A DNA stretch of 17,786 nucleotides from CAYHZL01 sp964361075 (GTDB lineage: Bacteria; Bacteroidota; Ignavibacteria; UBA10030; UBA8401). Under the pieces are notes generated by a model. That model was given only the letters and a program-made list of their open reading frames with translations. It was not told where the DNA came from and ran no database searches. How positions within the stretch are numbered: position 1 is the first letter of the stretch; every line of letters begins with the position of its first letter. Below, one piece after another: positions 6,063 to 13,449 of the stretch. The stretch covers positions 1 through 17,786 of the forward strand of contig CAYHZL010000058.1 in assembly GCA_964361075.1 (NCBI GenBank). Reading direction: 5' to 3'. Both the position numbers and the translations under genes were made by a program.

Positions 6063-8708
6063 TTACTTCGCCAACGTACGCATCAACAATTCGCCTTCCC
6101 GTACGCAAGTTAACTCAACTGCATCTCCGTCCACAAATTCACCGGAAAGAATTTTTGTTGAGAGCACATCAATAATATGCTTCTGGATCACGCGCTTCAA
6201 AGGTCTTGCGCCAAAACTCGGATCGTAGCCAAGACGCACAAGCCACTCTTTGGCATCATTCGTTACCACAAGTTTCATTTCTTTTTGATCAAGCATGTGG
6301 TCTACTCTGCGCAATTGGATTTCAATCACCTTTTTAATATCATTTTTGGTGAGCGGTTTGAAGAGAATAATTTCATCAACACGATTCAAAAATTCCGGAC
6401 GAATTGTTTGACGCAGCAACACATATAATTGTGTGCGCAATTCACCGGAAAAATTTTCCCAATCTTCATCGCTCTCCATATACGCAAGTTTTTCTTGAAT
6501 CAAATGCGAACCTAAATTCGAAGTCATGATGATAATTGTGTTTTTAAAATTCACCGTATGCCCTTTTGAATCGGTCAGCCGTCCATCATCAAGCAATTGC
6601 AGCAACACGTTAAACACTTCAGGATGTGCTTTTTCAATTTCATCGAGCAACACAACACTGTACGGTTTGCGGCGCACGGCTTCGGTTAATTGTCCGCCTT
6701 CTTCGTAGCCGACATATCCCGGAGGCGCACCGATGAGACGCGAGACAGAAAATTTTTCCATATACTCGCTCATATCAATACGCACCAATGCGTTCTCATC
6801 GTTGAATAATAATTCCGCCAGCGAACGGGCAAGTTCTGTTTTGCCGACGCCCGTTGTGCCAAGAAAAATAAACGAACCAATCGGCTTCTTCTCGTCTTGC
6901 AATCCGGCTCTGCTTCTTCGAATAGCATCAGCCACTGAGCGCACAGCTTCTTCTTGATTCACCATTCGCTCATGAATTTTTTCTTCAAGATGAAGAAGTT
7001 TTAAACGTTCACTTTCCAGCATACGTGTTACAGGAATTCCTGTCCACTTCGAAACAATTTCTGCGATATCTTCAGCATCAACTTCTTCTTTCAACATGCG
7101 TTGGTCTTTTTGAATTTCAGAAAGTTTCGTCGTTGCTTCCTTCAATTTTTTTTCGAGCGTTGTTAATGTTCCGTACCGCAATTCGGCAACTTTTCCCAAA
7201 TCACCTTCACGTTCTTTTTTATCAGCTTCCGTGCGCACATGTTCAATTTCACTTTTCATGCTGCGTATTGATTGAATAAGTTCCTTTTCATTTTCCCAAT
7301 GCACTCTGAGCGACAAACGCTGCGCGCCAATCTCTGCCAACTCTTTTTCTATTTCTTGAATGTGTGTATGAATTGTTTGTTTGTCAGAATCATTCGCATA
7401 CTCGGCGGTCAACTCGCGCTTCACTGCTTCGCGTTCTATTTCAAGTTGTTTAATTTTTCGCTCGATCATATCCAACTCTTCCGGCATCGAATCAATTTCG
7501 ATGCGAAGTTTTGACGCAGCTTCATCAACAAGATCAATTGCTTTGTCCGGCAGGAAGCGGTCGGAAATGTACCGATGACTTAACTGCGCTGCGGCAATAA
7601 TTGCGCCGTCGGTAATGCGCACGCCGTGATGCACTTCGTACCGTTCGGAGAGCCCGCGCAAAATTGAAACTGTATCTTCAACACTTGGCTCTTCAATCAA
7701 CACCGGTTGAAAACGGCGTTCGAGAGCAGGATCTTTTTCGATATACTTGCGATACTCGTCGAGCGTTGTCGCACCAATCGCACGCAGATCGCCGCGGGCA
7801 AGCGCAGGTTTTAACATATTCGCCGCATCAACTGAACCTTGCGCCGCGCCGGCACCAACCAATGTGTGCATCTCATCAATAAATAAAATAATTTCGCCGT
7901 TGGAATTTTCGATCTCTTTCAATACTGCTTTCAATCGTTCTTCAAACTGTCCGCGGAAACTTGCACCGGCAATCATTGCCGCCATGTCCAGCGCGACGAT
8001 GCGTTTTGTTTTCAAATTTTCCGGTACGTCTCCCTGAATAATTCGATACGCCAATCCTTCGGCGATAGCAGTTTTGCCAACACCCGATTCGCCGATGAGC
8101 ACCGGATTATTTTTTGTCCTGCGCGAAAGCACTTGCAACACACGGCGTATTTCATCCACACGTCCAATGACCGGATCAAGTTTTCCTTTGCGTGCAAGTT
8201 CGTTCAAATCGCGTCCGAATTTTTGCAGTGATTGAAATTTATCTTCCGGTGTCTGATCGGTTACGCGATGTGAACCGCGCATATCTTTTAATGCTTTTAA
8301 AGTCTCTTCGGAATTAATTCCTTGATCGAGCAGTAATTTTGCAGCAGCATTTTGTTTTTGCTCAAGCAGCGCAAGCAGCAAATGTTCCGTGCTGATAAAT
8401 TCATCTTTTAAATTTTCTGTCTCTTTTTGTGCTTGCTCGAAAAGTTTCGTTAGCGATTGTGATGCGTACGATTGCATATCGCCTTGCACTTTCGGCAGCC
8501 GCTCGATAAGTTCATTCACCTTAATTTTTATGTAATTCACATTTGCACCAAGCTTTTGCAAAACAGGAATGACAACACCTTGCGCATCCTGCACTAACGC
8601 CGCAAGCAAATGTTCCGGCTCGATGGATTGATTACCATAACTCGATGCAATTTCCTGTGCGTTCTGCACAGCTTCCTGCGATTTGATTGTAAATTTATTG
8701 AAATTCAT
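6063..8708 (-). CDS. clpB: ATP-dependent chaperone ClpB (disaggregase)
   Basis: An 881-residue Hsp100 disaggregase, a normal full length. It threads aggregated proteins through its hexameric pore in cooperation with DnaK. Domains: double Clp N-terminal repeat (1-145); AAA1 with Walker A GESGVGKT (206-213) and Walker B LFIDE (275-279); coiled-coil middle domain (about 405-530), the site of DnaK contact; AAA2 with Walker A GTTGVGKT (617-624), Walker B VVLLDE (685-690), pore motif GYVGYEE and arginine-finger segment LNRVDE; C-terminal FGARPLKRVIQ. The middle domain separates it from ClpA/ClpC. It lacks a Shine-Dalgarno sequence before the ATG. The preceding 50-bp gap holds short tandem repeats. 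No CIRCE-type operator is visible; heat-shock control cannot be read from the sequence. Confidence 0.97.
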   Translation of the reverse strand: MNFNKFTIKSQEAVQNAQEIASSYGNQSIEPEHLLAALVQDAQGVVIPVLQKLGANVNYIKIKVNELIERLPKVQGDMQSYASQSLTKLFEQAQKETENLKDEFISTEHLLLALLEQKQNAAAKLLLDQGINSEETLKALKDMRGSHRVTDQTPEDKFQSLQKFGRDLNELARKGKLDPVIGRVDEIRRVLQVLSRRTKNNPVLIGESGVGKTAIAEGLAYRIIQGDVPENLKTKRIVALDMAAMIAGASFRGQFEERLKAVLKEIENSNGEIILFIDEMHTLVGAGAAQGSVDAANMLKPALARGDLRAIGATTLDEYRKYIEKDPALERRFQPVLIEEPSVEDTVSILRGLSERYEVHHGVRITDGAIIAAAQLSHRYISDRFLPDKAIDLVDEAASKLRIEIDSMPEELDMIERKIKQLEIEREAVKRELTAEYANDSDKQTIHTHIQEIEKELAEIGAQRLSLRVHWENEKELIQSIRSMKSEIEHVRTEADKKEREGDLGKVAELRYGTLTTLEKKLKEATTKLSEIQKDQRMLKEEVDAEDIAEIVSKWTGIPVTRMLESERLKLLHLEEKIHERMVNQEEAVRSVADAIRRSRAGLQDEKKPIGSFIFLGTTGVGKTELARSLAELLFNDENALVRIDMSEYMEKFSVSRLIGAPPGYVGYEEGGQLTEAVRRKPYSVVLLDEIEKAHPEVFNVLLQLLDDGRLTDSKGHTVNFKNTIIIMTSNLGSHLIQEKLAYMESDEDWENFSGELRTQLYVLLRQTIRPEFLNRVDEIILFKPLTKNDIKKVIEIQLRRVDHMLDQKEMKLVVTNDAKEWLVRLGYDPSFGARPLKRVIQKHIIDVLSTKILSGEFVDGDAVELTCVREGELLMRTLAK

Positions 8709-8758
8709 AGTCTTGTTTTAGGTTTCAAGTTTCAGGTTCTTATGTTTTGAGTTTTGAG

Positions 8759-9748
8759 TTAAGACAATTTTGGATGATTGTCATTCCGAGCGTAGCGAGG
8801 AATCTCAACTTTATCTTTTTTGAAGATTTTCTTTAGTTCGAAAAAATCTTGTTCTATTTTTTGTAATTGCTTATCATCTAAGAATCTTGCGTGCGCAACA
8901 TCATTCCTAATAAAAATAACGCTCTCTAAAATCCCTAAAACCAACTTTTTATTTCCAAATATTTCTTTGAATTTATCCCAATGTACTTCAACTACTTTTA
9001 CTAGTTCTTGAAATGTCATAAAATCTATCAATGATTTTTTCTGTGTATCATCTTTGAAATATGAATTTTTTTCATACCCAGTTTTCCTTTCCAAAACACT
9101 GATTTTAATCTGTTTTAAATCAGTGTTATTATCGCCTTCCAACCAATTAGTATTTTTAAATTTATCTTTAAGTATTGTATCTATTAATTCTCTCAACGAT
9201 ATTTCGATTTTGAATACTCTGCTATATCCAATTAATTGCTTTTGTTCTTGAGATGATAAATCTTTTAATATATTTTTAAGTTTATCATAAATAAAACCAT
9301 CCCGATGGTATTTACATTTTTCTATAGCATCTTTACTTTTTTCCAACTCTCCCGTGCTATGTTCAAACACATATATTGCTTCATCATAATTTTCTCTTTC
9401 AGAAAGCATTTCACCCAATTCGAATGGGATTGATACGCGATAAACATCATCTCTGTTTTTTTCCTTCCAACCCAAAAAATCTTCGGTAATTTTATAAAAC
9501 CTCTCAAATATTTGATTCTTAATAATAGTATCCTGAATGGTTTCTAAGTAGTCAATATAGAATTCTGCAGTTGAATAATATGTCAAAAGTTTCTTTTTTA
9601 TTTCAATGGTTTCCCCCTCCCCTTGACTGTCAAATATAGGTGTATATTCAACAATCCCATCTATATCGTACCTCTTATATGGAATGTGTTCATTAGGAAC
9701 TGTAAAATATGGAGATGGACCTTGAAATAATAAATCTCTTAGCGACAT
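8759..9748 (-). CDS. Swt1-like HEPN domain protein
   Basis: A 329-residue protein from the ATG at 9748, chosen because AAAGGGAA lies at suitable spacing before it; the ATG at 9769 has no such site. The N-terminal half is helical, with a TPR-like stretch (EMLSERENYDEAIYVFEHSTGEL). The C-terminal region, about 184-308, fits the HEPN_Swt1 type: LRELIDTIL, then FMTFQELVKVVEVHWDKFKEIF, then the catalytic-type RNDVAH (281-286). HEPN proteins with R-N-x-x-x-H motifs are usually RNases in toxin, defence or RNA-processing systems; the role here is unknown. Residues 315 onward (EIPRYARNDN) are encoded by a dispersed repeat (8778-8806). It follows an unrecognised helical gene by 67 bp and probably shares its transcript. 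Confidence 0.65.
   Translation of the reverse strand: MSLRDLLFQGPSPYFTVPNEHIPYKRYDIDGIVEYTPIFDSQGEGETIEIKKKLLTYYSTAEFYIDYLETIQDTIIKNQIFERFYKITEDFLGWKEKNRDDVYRVSIPFELGEMLSERENYDEAIYVFEHSTGELEKSKDAIEKCKYHRDGFIYDKLKNILKDLSSQEQKQLIGYSRVFKIEISLRELIDTILKDKFKNTNWLEGDNNTDLKQIKISVLERKTGYEKNSYFKDDTQKKSLIDFMTFQELVKVVEVHWDKFKEIFGNKKLVLGILESVIFIRNDVAHARFLDDKQLQKIEQDFFELKKIFKKDKVEIPRYARNDNHPKLS
8778..8806. repeat. Dispersed 'TTGTCATTCCGAGCG' repeat unit in the HEPN gene 3' end
   Basis: This 29-bp unit (TTGTCATTCCGAG followed by CGTAGCGAGGAATCTC) is the same family as the unit at 17703-17739. On the minus strand it is translated as EIPRYARNDN at the end of the HEPN protein. Such palindrome-half repeats are common in Bacteroidota-type genomes. 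It is a single half here, without its inverted partner. Confidence 0.65.
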
Positions 9749-9815
9749 AGGACATTCCCTTTCTTGCATTCAAATTGAATTTATATATTATCCTTCAGAA
9801 CATTTGCCTTATTAC

Positions 9816-10691
9816 TCAGTCATTTTTCTTGGGTGGATTTGGATCCGGTTCTATCACACGAAGGAAGTCCATACCTTTACCATCAACCATAGATTCGAGC
9901 CAATCAAAACCTTCTTGAAATTTGTTTTGAGAAGCAAACCATGAAAACGTCCATTCATTATACGCTCTCTTTAACATTTTATAGAAGATTGGAATCGAAT
10001 GTTCACTGTTATTTATTCTTGGCTCGATTCTCTTTATCAAATCATTTATCCTTCGGAGAGTTCTTTCTTGTTCTTCCACATTTGCTGAATGAAAGACATC
10101 ATAAACAGCATTAATATAAATCAAATAAACAATCCTTTTAATTATATCGCTGGATAATAGACTCAGAAGAAAGAGAATCTGGTGGTCTTCCCTGTAATAT
10201 TTAGTAAACAATTCAGTAGATTTAATATTGACAATTGATTGCTCAATCAATACTAAGTTTTGTGAGTTCAGCATTTCTATGTTATTCATTTCTTTAAGCA
10301 CACGAATTCCCTTAAGAATAAGAAAAGTAGATTTAACGTCATCTATATTGATATTCTTCTGCGAAAGAGAACGCAATCTCTTTTCATTTAATTCAAACAC
10401 GTCACTCTCTTTCTCTTTTTTCGGGTGAGTGATGTTTCTTAAGGATTGAATAAAATAGAAAAGAACATATTCCTCATCTGAAACATTTGGATCCAATTTT
10501 TTTGATAATTCTTCAAATTTTCTTGCTGCTTTGTTCCATTGTTTCCGAGAAAGAAAAACAATTCCGCCAATGAACAAACTTAGGTTGGTAATTATTGCAG
10601 GAAGATTATGAAGTTCTCCAAAAGCTTTTTCATAGTCTTCTTCATCAAGACAAGTCAATATCGATTTTATTTTTTCTCTATTGGTATCCAT
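9816..10691 (-). CDS. Hypothetical helical protein, partner candidate of HEPN gene
   Basis: A 291-residue protein I do not recognise. It is predicted nearly all helical and charged, with no signal peptide. Residues about 38-67 (LFIGGIVFLSRKQWNKAARKFEELSKKL) look like one TPR-type helix pair, and the N-terminal EEDYEKAFGELHNLP could be another. The middle (KYYREDHQILFLLSLLSSDIIKRIVYLIYINAVYDVF) is hydrophobic but Arg/Lys-interrupted, more like a packed helical bundle than a membrane span. The C-terminus ends in a Pro-rich PDPNPPKKND. It precedes the Swt1-like HEPN gene on the same strand by 67 bp and has a loose GGGAAG site 14 bases before ATG. Its composition is more AT-rich and Lys/Ile/Asn-rich than the flanking clpB and dnaK. 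No function is proposed. Confidence 0.6.
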   Translation of the reverse strand: MDTNREKIKSILTCLDEEDYEKAFGELHNLPAIITNLSLFIGGIVFLSRKQWNKAARKFEELSKKLDPNVSDEEYVLFYFIQSLRNITHPKKEKESDVFELNEKRLRSLSQKNINIDDVKSTFLILKGIRVLKEMNNIEMLNSQNLVLIEQSIVNIKSTELFTKYYREDHQILFLLSLLSSDIIKRIVYLIYINAVYDVFHSANVEEQERTLRRINDLIKRIEPRINNSEHSIPIFYKMLKRAYNEWTFSWFASQNKFQEGFDWLESMVDGKGMDFLRVIEPDPNPPKKND

Positions 10692-10815
10692 AATCCGTTA
10701 CTTCCCAAGAAGACATCAATCAACACATCTATAATCAACAATCTGCAAAATCTTGTACCAGCGATCAAATAGATTACTGAAAAAATTACACCATGACGTT
10801 GTTATATTTTTTTAC
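10692..10815. other. Upstream region of the helical-protein gene
   Basis: First part of the 342-bp gap up to dnaK. It is AT-rich and should hold the promoter for the two accessory genes, but I find no convincing -35/-10 pair; a TATAGA at about 10720 is the best weak candidate. No coding frame, RNA or repeat is apparent in this part. Confidence 0.3.
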
Positions 10816-10855
10816 AAAAAAAGCGACTAACGCAAAATACGCAAGCCGCCTTTTT
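10816..10855 (-). terminator. Probable intrinsic terminator serving dnaK
   Basis: On the minus strand, AAAAAGGCGGCT (10855-10844) pairs imperfectly with AGTCGC plus a T-run (10828-10816): one bulge and one mismatch, followed by TTTTTTT. The shape matches the coaX terminator in this window (A-run, GTCGG-type stem, T-run). It is bidirectional in principle. It is the first terminator-like hairpin after dnaK, but the dnaK-side repeat element at 10870-11012 now lies between the gene and this site. Confidence 0.5.
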
Positions 10856-10864
10856 CTTTACTAT

Positions 10865-11017
10865 TACTTACTGAAGTTACGCAAAAGCATTGGAAAAAAA
10901 CATTCACCGCAGATTACACGGTAAAAACGCGGATTTTCACGGATTTAAATCTGTGTAAATCAATTTTTTCCGTGTCATCCGTGGTCTATTTTTTGTTTTG
11001 CGTAACATCAGTTACTT
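10865..11017. mobile_element. MITE copy 1, downstream of dnaK, with 5-bp target duplication
   Basis: The element spans 10870-11012 (143 bp) with left end ACTGAAGTTACGCAAAA and right end read inward ACTGATGTTACGCAAAA, one difference. It is flanked by TACTT at 10865-10869 and 11013-11017, a perfect 5-bp duplication. The interior is built of CACGGATTT / AAATCTGTGT inverted words, forming an imperfect long hairpin. It contains no coding sequence. It shares ends and the core GGATTTAAATCTGTGTA with the copy at 13207-13371. It ends 21 bp past the dnaK stop. Confidence 0.75.
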
Positions 11018-11033
11018 AATACTTCTTACTTCA

Positions 11034-12965
11034 TTACTTATCATCAACAACTTCAAAGTCGGCGTTTTCTACTTTCTTACCATCGCCGCCACCTGAAGAT
11101 GACGTTTGTTGTGAGCCGCCACCTGCTTGTTGCTGCGCTTCGGGATTTGCTTGCTGGTTTTTCGTTGCCTCATACATTTTTGCAGAGACTTCGTTCCACA
11201 CAGCATTCAATGCATCCATCTTGGCTTTAATATCAGCAGAATTATTTGCTTTGATTGCTTCTTCAAGTGCAGTTGCACCAGCTTCAAGTTTGCCTTTTGT
11301 TTCAGCATCAACTTTATCGCCAACATCTTTCAACTGTTTGCGTGTCGAGAACACAAGATTATCCGCTTGGTTTTTAGTTTCAATCTCTTCCTTGCGTGTC
11401 TTGTCTTCCGCGGCATGTGCTTCGGCATCCTTTTTCATTTTTTCAACTTCTTCTTTACTCAATCCGGATGACGATGTAATACGAATACTTTGTTCTTTAT
11501 TCGTTGCTTTGTCTTTTGCCATCACATGCAACATACCATTCGCATCAATATCAAATGTAACTTCAATTTGAGGAACGCCGCGCTGTGAAGGAGGAATACC
11601 ATCCAAATGGAAACGACCGAGTGTGCGGTTATCTTGCGCCATCGGACGCTCGCCTTGCAAGATGTGAATTTCAACCGACGGTTGATTATCCGCCGCCGTA
11701 CTGAATACTTCACTTTTCTTTGTCGGAATTGTTGTGTTCGCATCAATCATTCGTGTCATCACGCCGCCGAGTGTTTCAATACCAAGCGACAGTGGAGTAA
11801 CATCGAGCAAGAGCACGTCGGTAACATCACCGGAGAGAACACCGCCTTGAATTGCTGCACCGATCGCAACAACTTCATCAGGGTTAACGCCTTTGTGTCC
11901 TTCTTTTCCAAAAATATCTTTTACAAGTTGTTGCACGCGCGGAACACGTGTCATACCGCCGACTAAAATAATTTCATCAATTTGTGTCGGTGAAAGTCCG
12001 GCATCCTTCAACGCTTTTTCAACCGGAGGAATGCAGCGCTTTATTAAATCATCAACAAGATTTTCGAACTTTGCGCGCGTTAAATTTAAATTCAAATGCT
12101 TCGGACCATCGGCAGTTGCTGTAACGAACGGAAGATTGATTTCTGTTTGATTCAATTGCGAAAGTTCGATTTTTGCTTTTTCCGCTGCTTCGCGCAAACG
12201 CTGCAACGCCATCGGATCTTTCAGCAAATCAATTCCTTCTTGCTTTTTAAATTCTTCTGCGATGTATTCAATTAAACGCTGATCGAAATTATCACCACCA
12301 AGATGTGTATCGCCGTTTGTTGATTTCACTTCAAAGACACCGTCACCAAGTTCGAGGACGGAAATATCAAACGTGCCGCCTCCAAGATCAAACACTGCAA
12401 CGATTGAATCTTTGTGTTTTTTATCCAAACCGTATGCAAGCGCCGCTGCTGTCGGCTCATTGATGATACGACGAACATTCAATCCTGCAATTTCGCCTGC
12501 TTCTTTGGTCGCTTGCCGTTGAGCATCGTTAAAATACGCCGGCACGGTAATCACGGCTTCGGTTACTTTTTGTCCGAGATAATCTTCCGCAGTTTGTTTC
12601 ATCTTTTGAAGAATCATAGCCGAGATTTCCGGTGGAGAATATTTTCGGTCGCTAATTTGTACACGCGCAGTGTTGTTATCACCGGTAACAACTTGATACG
12701 GAACAAGCTTCATTTCTTCGTTCACTTCGTTCATGAAGCGTCCCATAAATCTTTTGATAGAGAAAACTGTATTTTGCGAATTAGTTACAGACTGGCGCTT
12801 TGCCGCTTGCCCAACAAGTCGCTCGCCATTTTTTGCGAAACCAACAATTGATGGTGTCGTGCGGAAGCCTTCCGTATTTGCAATAACAACCGGATCGTTA
12901 CCTTCCATCACTGCAACAACTGAATTAGTCGTCCCTAAGTCAATGCCAATAATTTTTCCAGCCAT
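11034..12965 (-). CDS. dnaK: Chaperone protein DnaK (Hsp70)
   Basis: A 643-residue Hsp70, standard length. The ATPase domain has phosphate loops DLGTTNS (9-15) and FDLGGGTFD (192-200) and the adenosine segment LVGGMTRVP. The linker is DVLLLDVTPLSLGIETLGG (383-401). The beta-sandwich substrate domain and helical lid follow, then a Gly/Ser/Gln-rich tail and the EVVDDK end. It binds exposed hydrophobic segments in an ATP cycle with DnaJ and GrpE, neither of which is in the window, and works with ClpB. The start at 12965 is set by MAGKIIGIDLG and an AAGGAATA site. Upstream is a strong sigma-54-type promoter and no CIRCE operator. Repeat elements of one family flank the gene on both sides. Confidence 0.98.
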   Translation of the reverse strand: MAGKIIGIDLGTTNSVVAVMEGNDPVVIANTEGFRTTPSIVGFAKNGERLVGQAAKRQSVTNSQNTVFSIKRFMGRFMNEVNEEMKLVPYQVVTGDNNTARVQISDRKYSPPEISAMILQKMKQTAEDYLGQKVTEAVITVPAYFNDAQRQATKEAGEIAGLNVRRIINEPTAAALAYGLDKKHKDSIVAVFDLGGGTFDISVLELGDGVFEVKSTNGDTHLGGDNFDQRLIEYIAEEFKKQEGIDLLKDPMALQRLREAAEKAKIELSQLNQTEINLPFVTATADGPKHLNLNLTRAKFENLVDDLIKRCIPPVEKALKDAGLSPTQIDEIILVGGMTRVPRVQQLVKDIFGKEGHKGVNPDEVVAIGAAIQGGVLSGDVTDVLLLDVTPLSLGIETLGGVMTRMIDANTTIPTKKSEVFSTAADNQPSVEIHILQGERPMAQDNRTLGRFHLDGIPPSQRGVPQIEVTFDIDANGMLHVMAKDKATNKEQSIRITSSSGLSKEEVEKMKKDAEAHAAEDKTRKEEIETKNQADNLVFSTRKQLKDVGDKVDAETKGKLEAGATALEEAIKANNSADIKAKMDALNAVWNEVSAKMYEATKNQQANPEAQQQAGGGSQQTSSSGGGDGKKVENADFEVVDDK

Positions 12966-13023
12966 GTTCGTATTCCTTTTATTTTTATTGATGAAGAATT
13001 TGCTTTTTTTTACTTTACTTTTC

Positions 13024-13039
13024 GCAACCATCGTGCCAA
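13024..13039 (-). promoter_or_regulatory. Sigma-54 (-24/-12) promoter upstream of dnaK
   Basis: The minus strand reads TTGGCACGATGGTTGC, an exact fit to the core YTGGCACG-N4-TTGC of sigma-54 promoters; the next base is G where W is usual. Transcription would start near 13012, leaving a leader of about 47 bases before the dnaK ATG at 12965, a reasonable distance. The matching orientation and position make chance unlikely. Enhancer sites for an activator cannot be identified by eye. Confidence 0.65.
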
Positions 13040-13206
13040 CATTGACATATCGAAAATAGCTGAAATATATAAAAATCAAGTATGTTTAATTTTAGTTGAT
13101 ACGCCATCATGGCAGGTGAATTGTGAGTTTTGCTGACAATATTAATTTTATTGTCATCTTGTCGGAAGTTCAACGAAGCAAGCAATCATTTCCACATTTG
13201 TTACTA
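13040..13206. other. Spacer between dnaK promoter and MITE copy 2
   Basis: Part of the 484-bp gap between dnaK and birA. It is AT-rich next to the promoter. It also holds a degenerate fragment of a dispersed repeat, TTGTCATCTTGTCGGAAG, at about 13151. A sigma-54 activator, if one controls dnaK, would bind in this stretch, but no clear inverted operator is seen. No coding frame is supported. Confidence 0.35.
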
Positions 13207-13371
13207 ACTGAAGTTACGCAAAGTTCAATTTTTATGAGAAAAAAGAACGATTTAAAGAATAATAGAACACGGATAACGCTGATTTTGACAGATTTTCGAG
13301 GATTTAAATCTGTGTACATCAGTTTAATCTGTGTCATCAGCGGTCTATTTTGTGTTTTGCGTAACATCAGT
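13207..13371. mobile_element. MITE copy 2, between dnaK and birA
   Basis: A 165-bp element with left end ACTGAAGTTACGCAAA and right end read inward ACTGATGTTACGCAAA, the same ends as copy 1. It shares the core GGATTTAAATCTGTGTA and the right arm GGTCTATTTT to TTTTGCGTAACATCAGT, in the same orientation. The middle differs and is about 20 bp longer. Flanking 5-mers are TACTA and TACCT, so the target duplication is lost or degraded. It is non-coding. It lies 168 bp upstream of the dnaK promoter and 38 bp before the birA promoter. Confidence 0.7.
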
Positions 13372-13408
13372 TACCTTAATTTTTATTCAACCGTTACTCA
13401 AAGATATC

Positions 13409-13438
13409 TTGACAATGAATTTAAGAATTGACTATTTT
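13409..13438 (+). promoter_or_regulatory. Probable birA promoter
   Basis: TTGACA (13409-13414) and TATTTT (13433-13438) are separated by 18 bases. Transcription would start near 13445, only about five bases before the birA ATG at 13450. No ribosome-binding site precedes that ATG, so the mRNA may be leaderless or nearly so. Confidence 0.4.
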
Positions 13439-13449
13439 GTTGCGGCTAA

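Noticed and set aside
12414..13059. Plus-strand open frames of 108-145 codons opposite dnaK
   Set aside because: Antisense shadows of a conserved gene; composition is unlike a real protein.
12966..13079. A longer dnaK start giving 38 extra N-terminal residues
   Set aside because: DnaK proteins begin at MxKxIGIDLG, there is a ribosome-binding site before 12965, and the extension would run through the sigma-54 promoter region.
12966..13206. A CIRCE (HrcA) operator upstream of dnaK
   Set aside because: No TTAGCACTC/GAGTGCTAA inverted pair is found in the gap.
10870..13371. The repeated GGATTTAAATCTGTGTA blocks as a CRISPR or phage-type array
   Set aside because: Only two copies, 2.3 kb apart, each with terminal inverted repeats; they are MITE-like, not spaced repeats.
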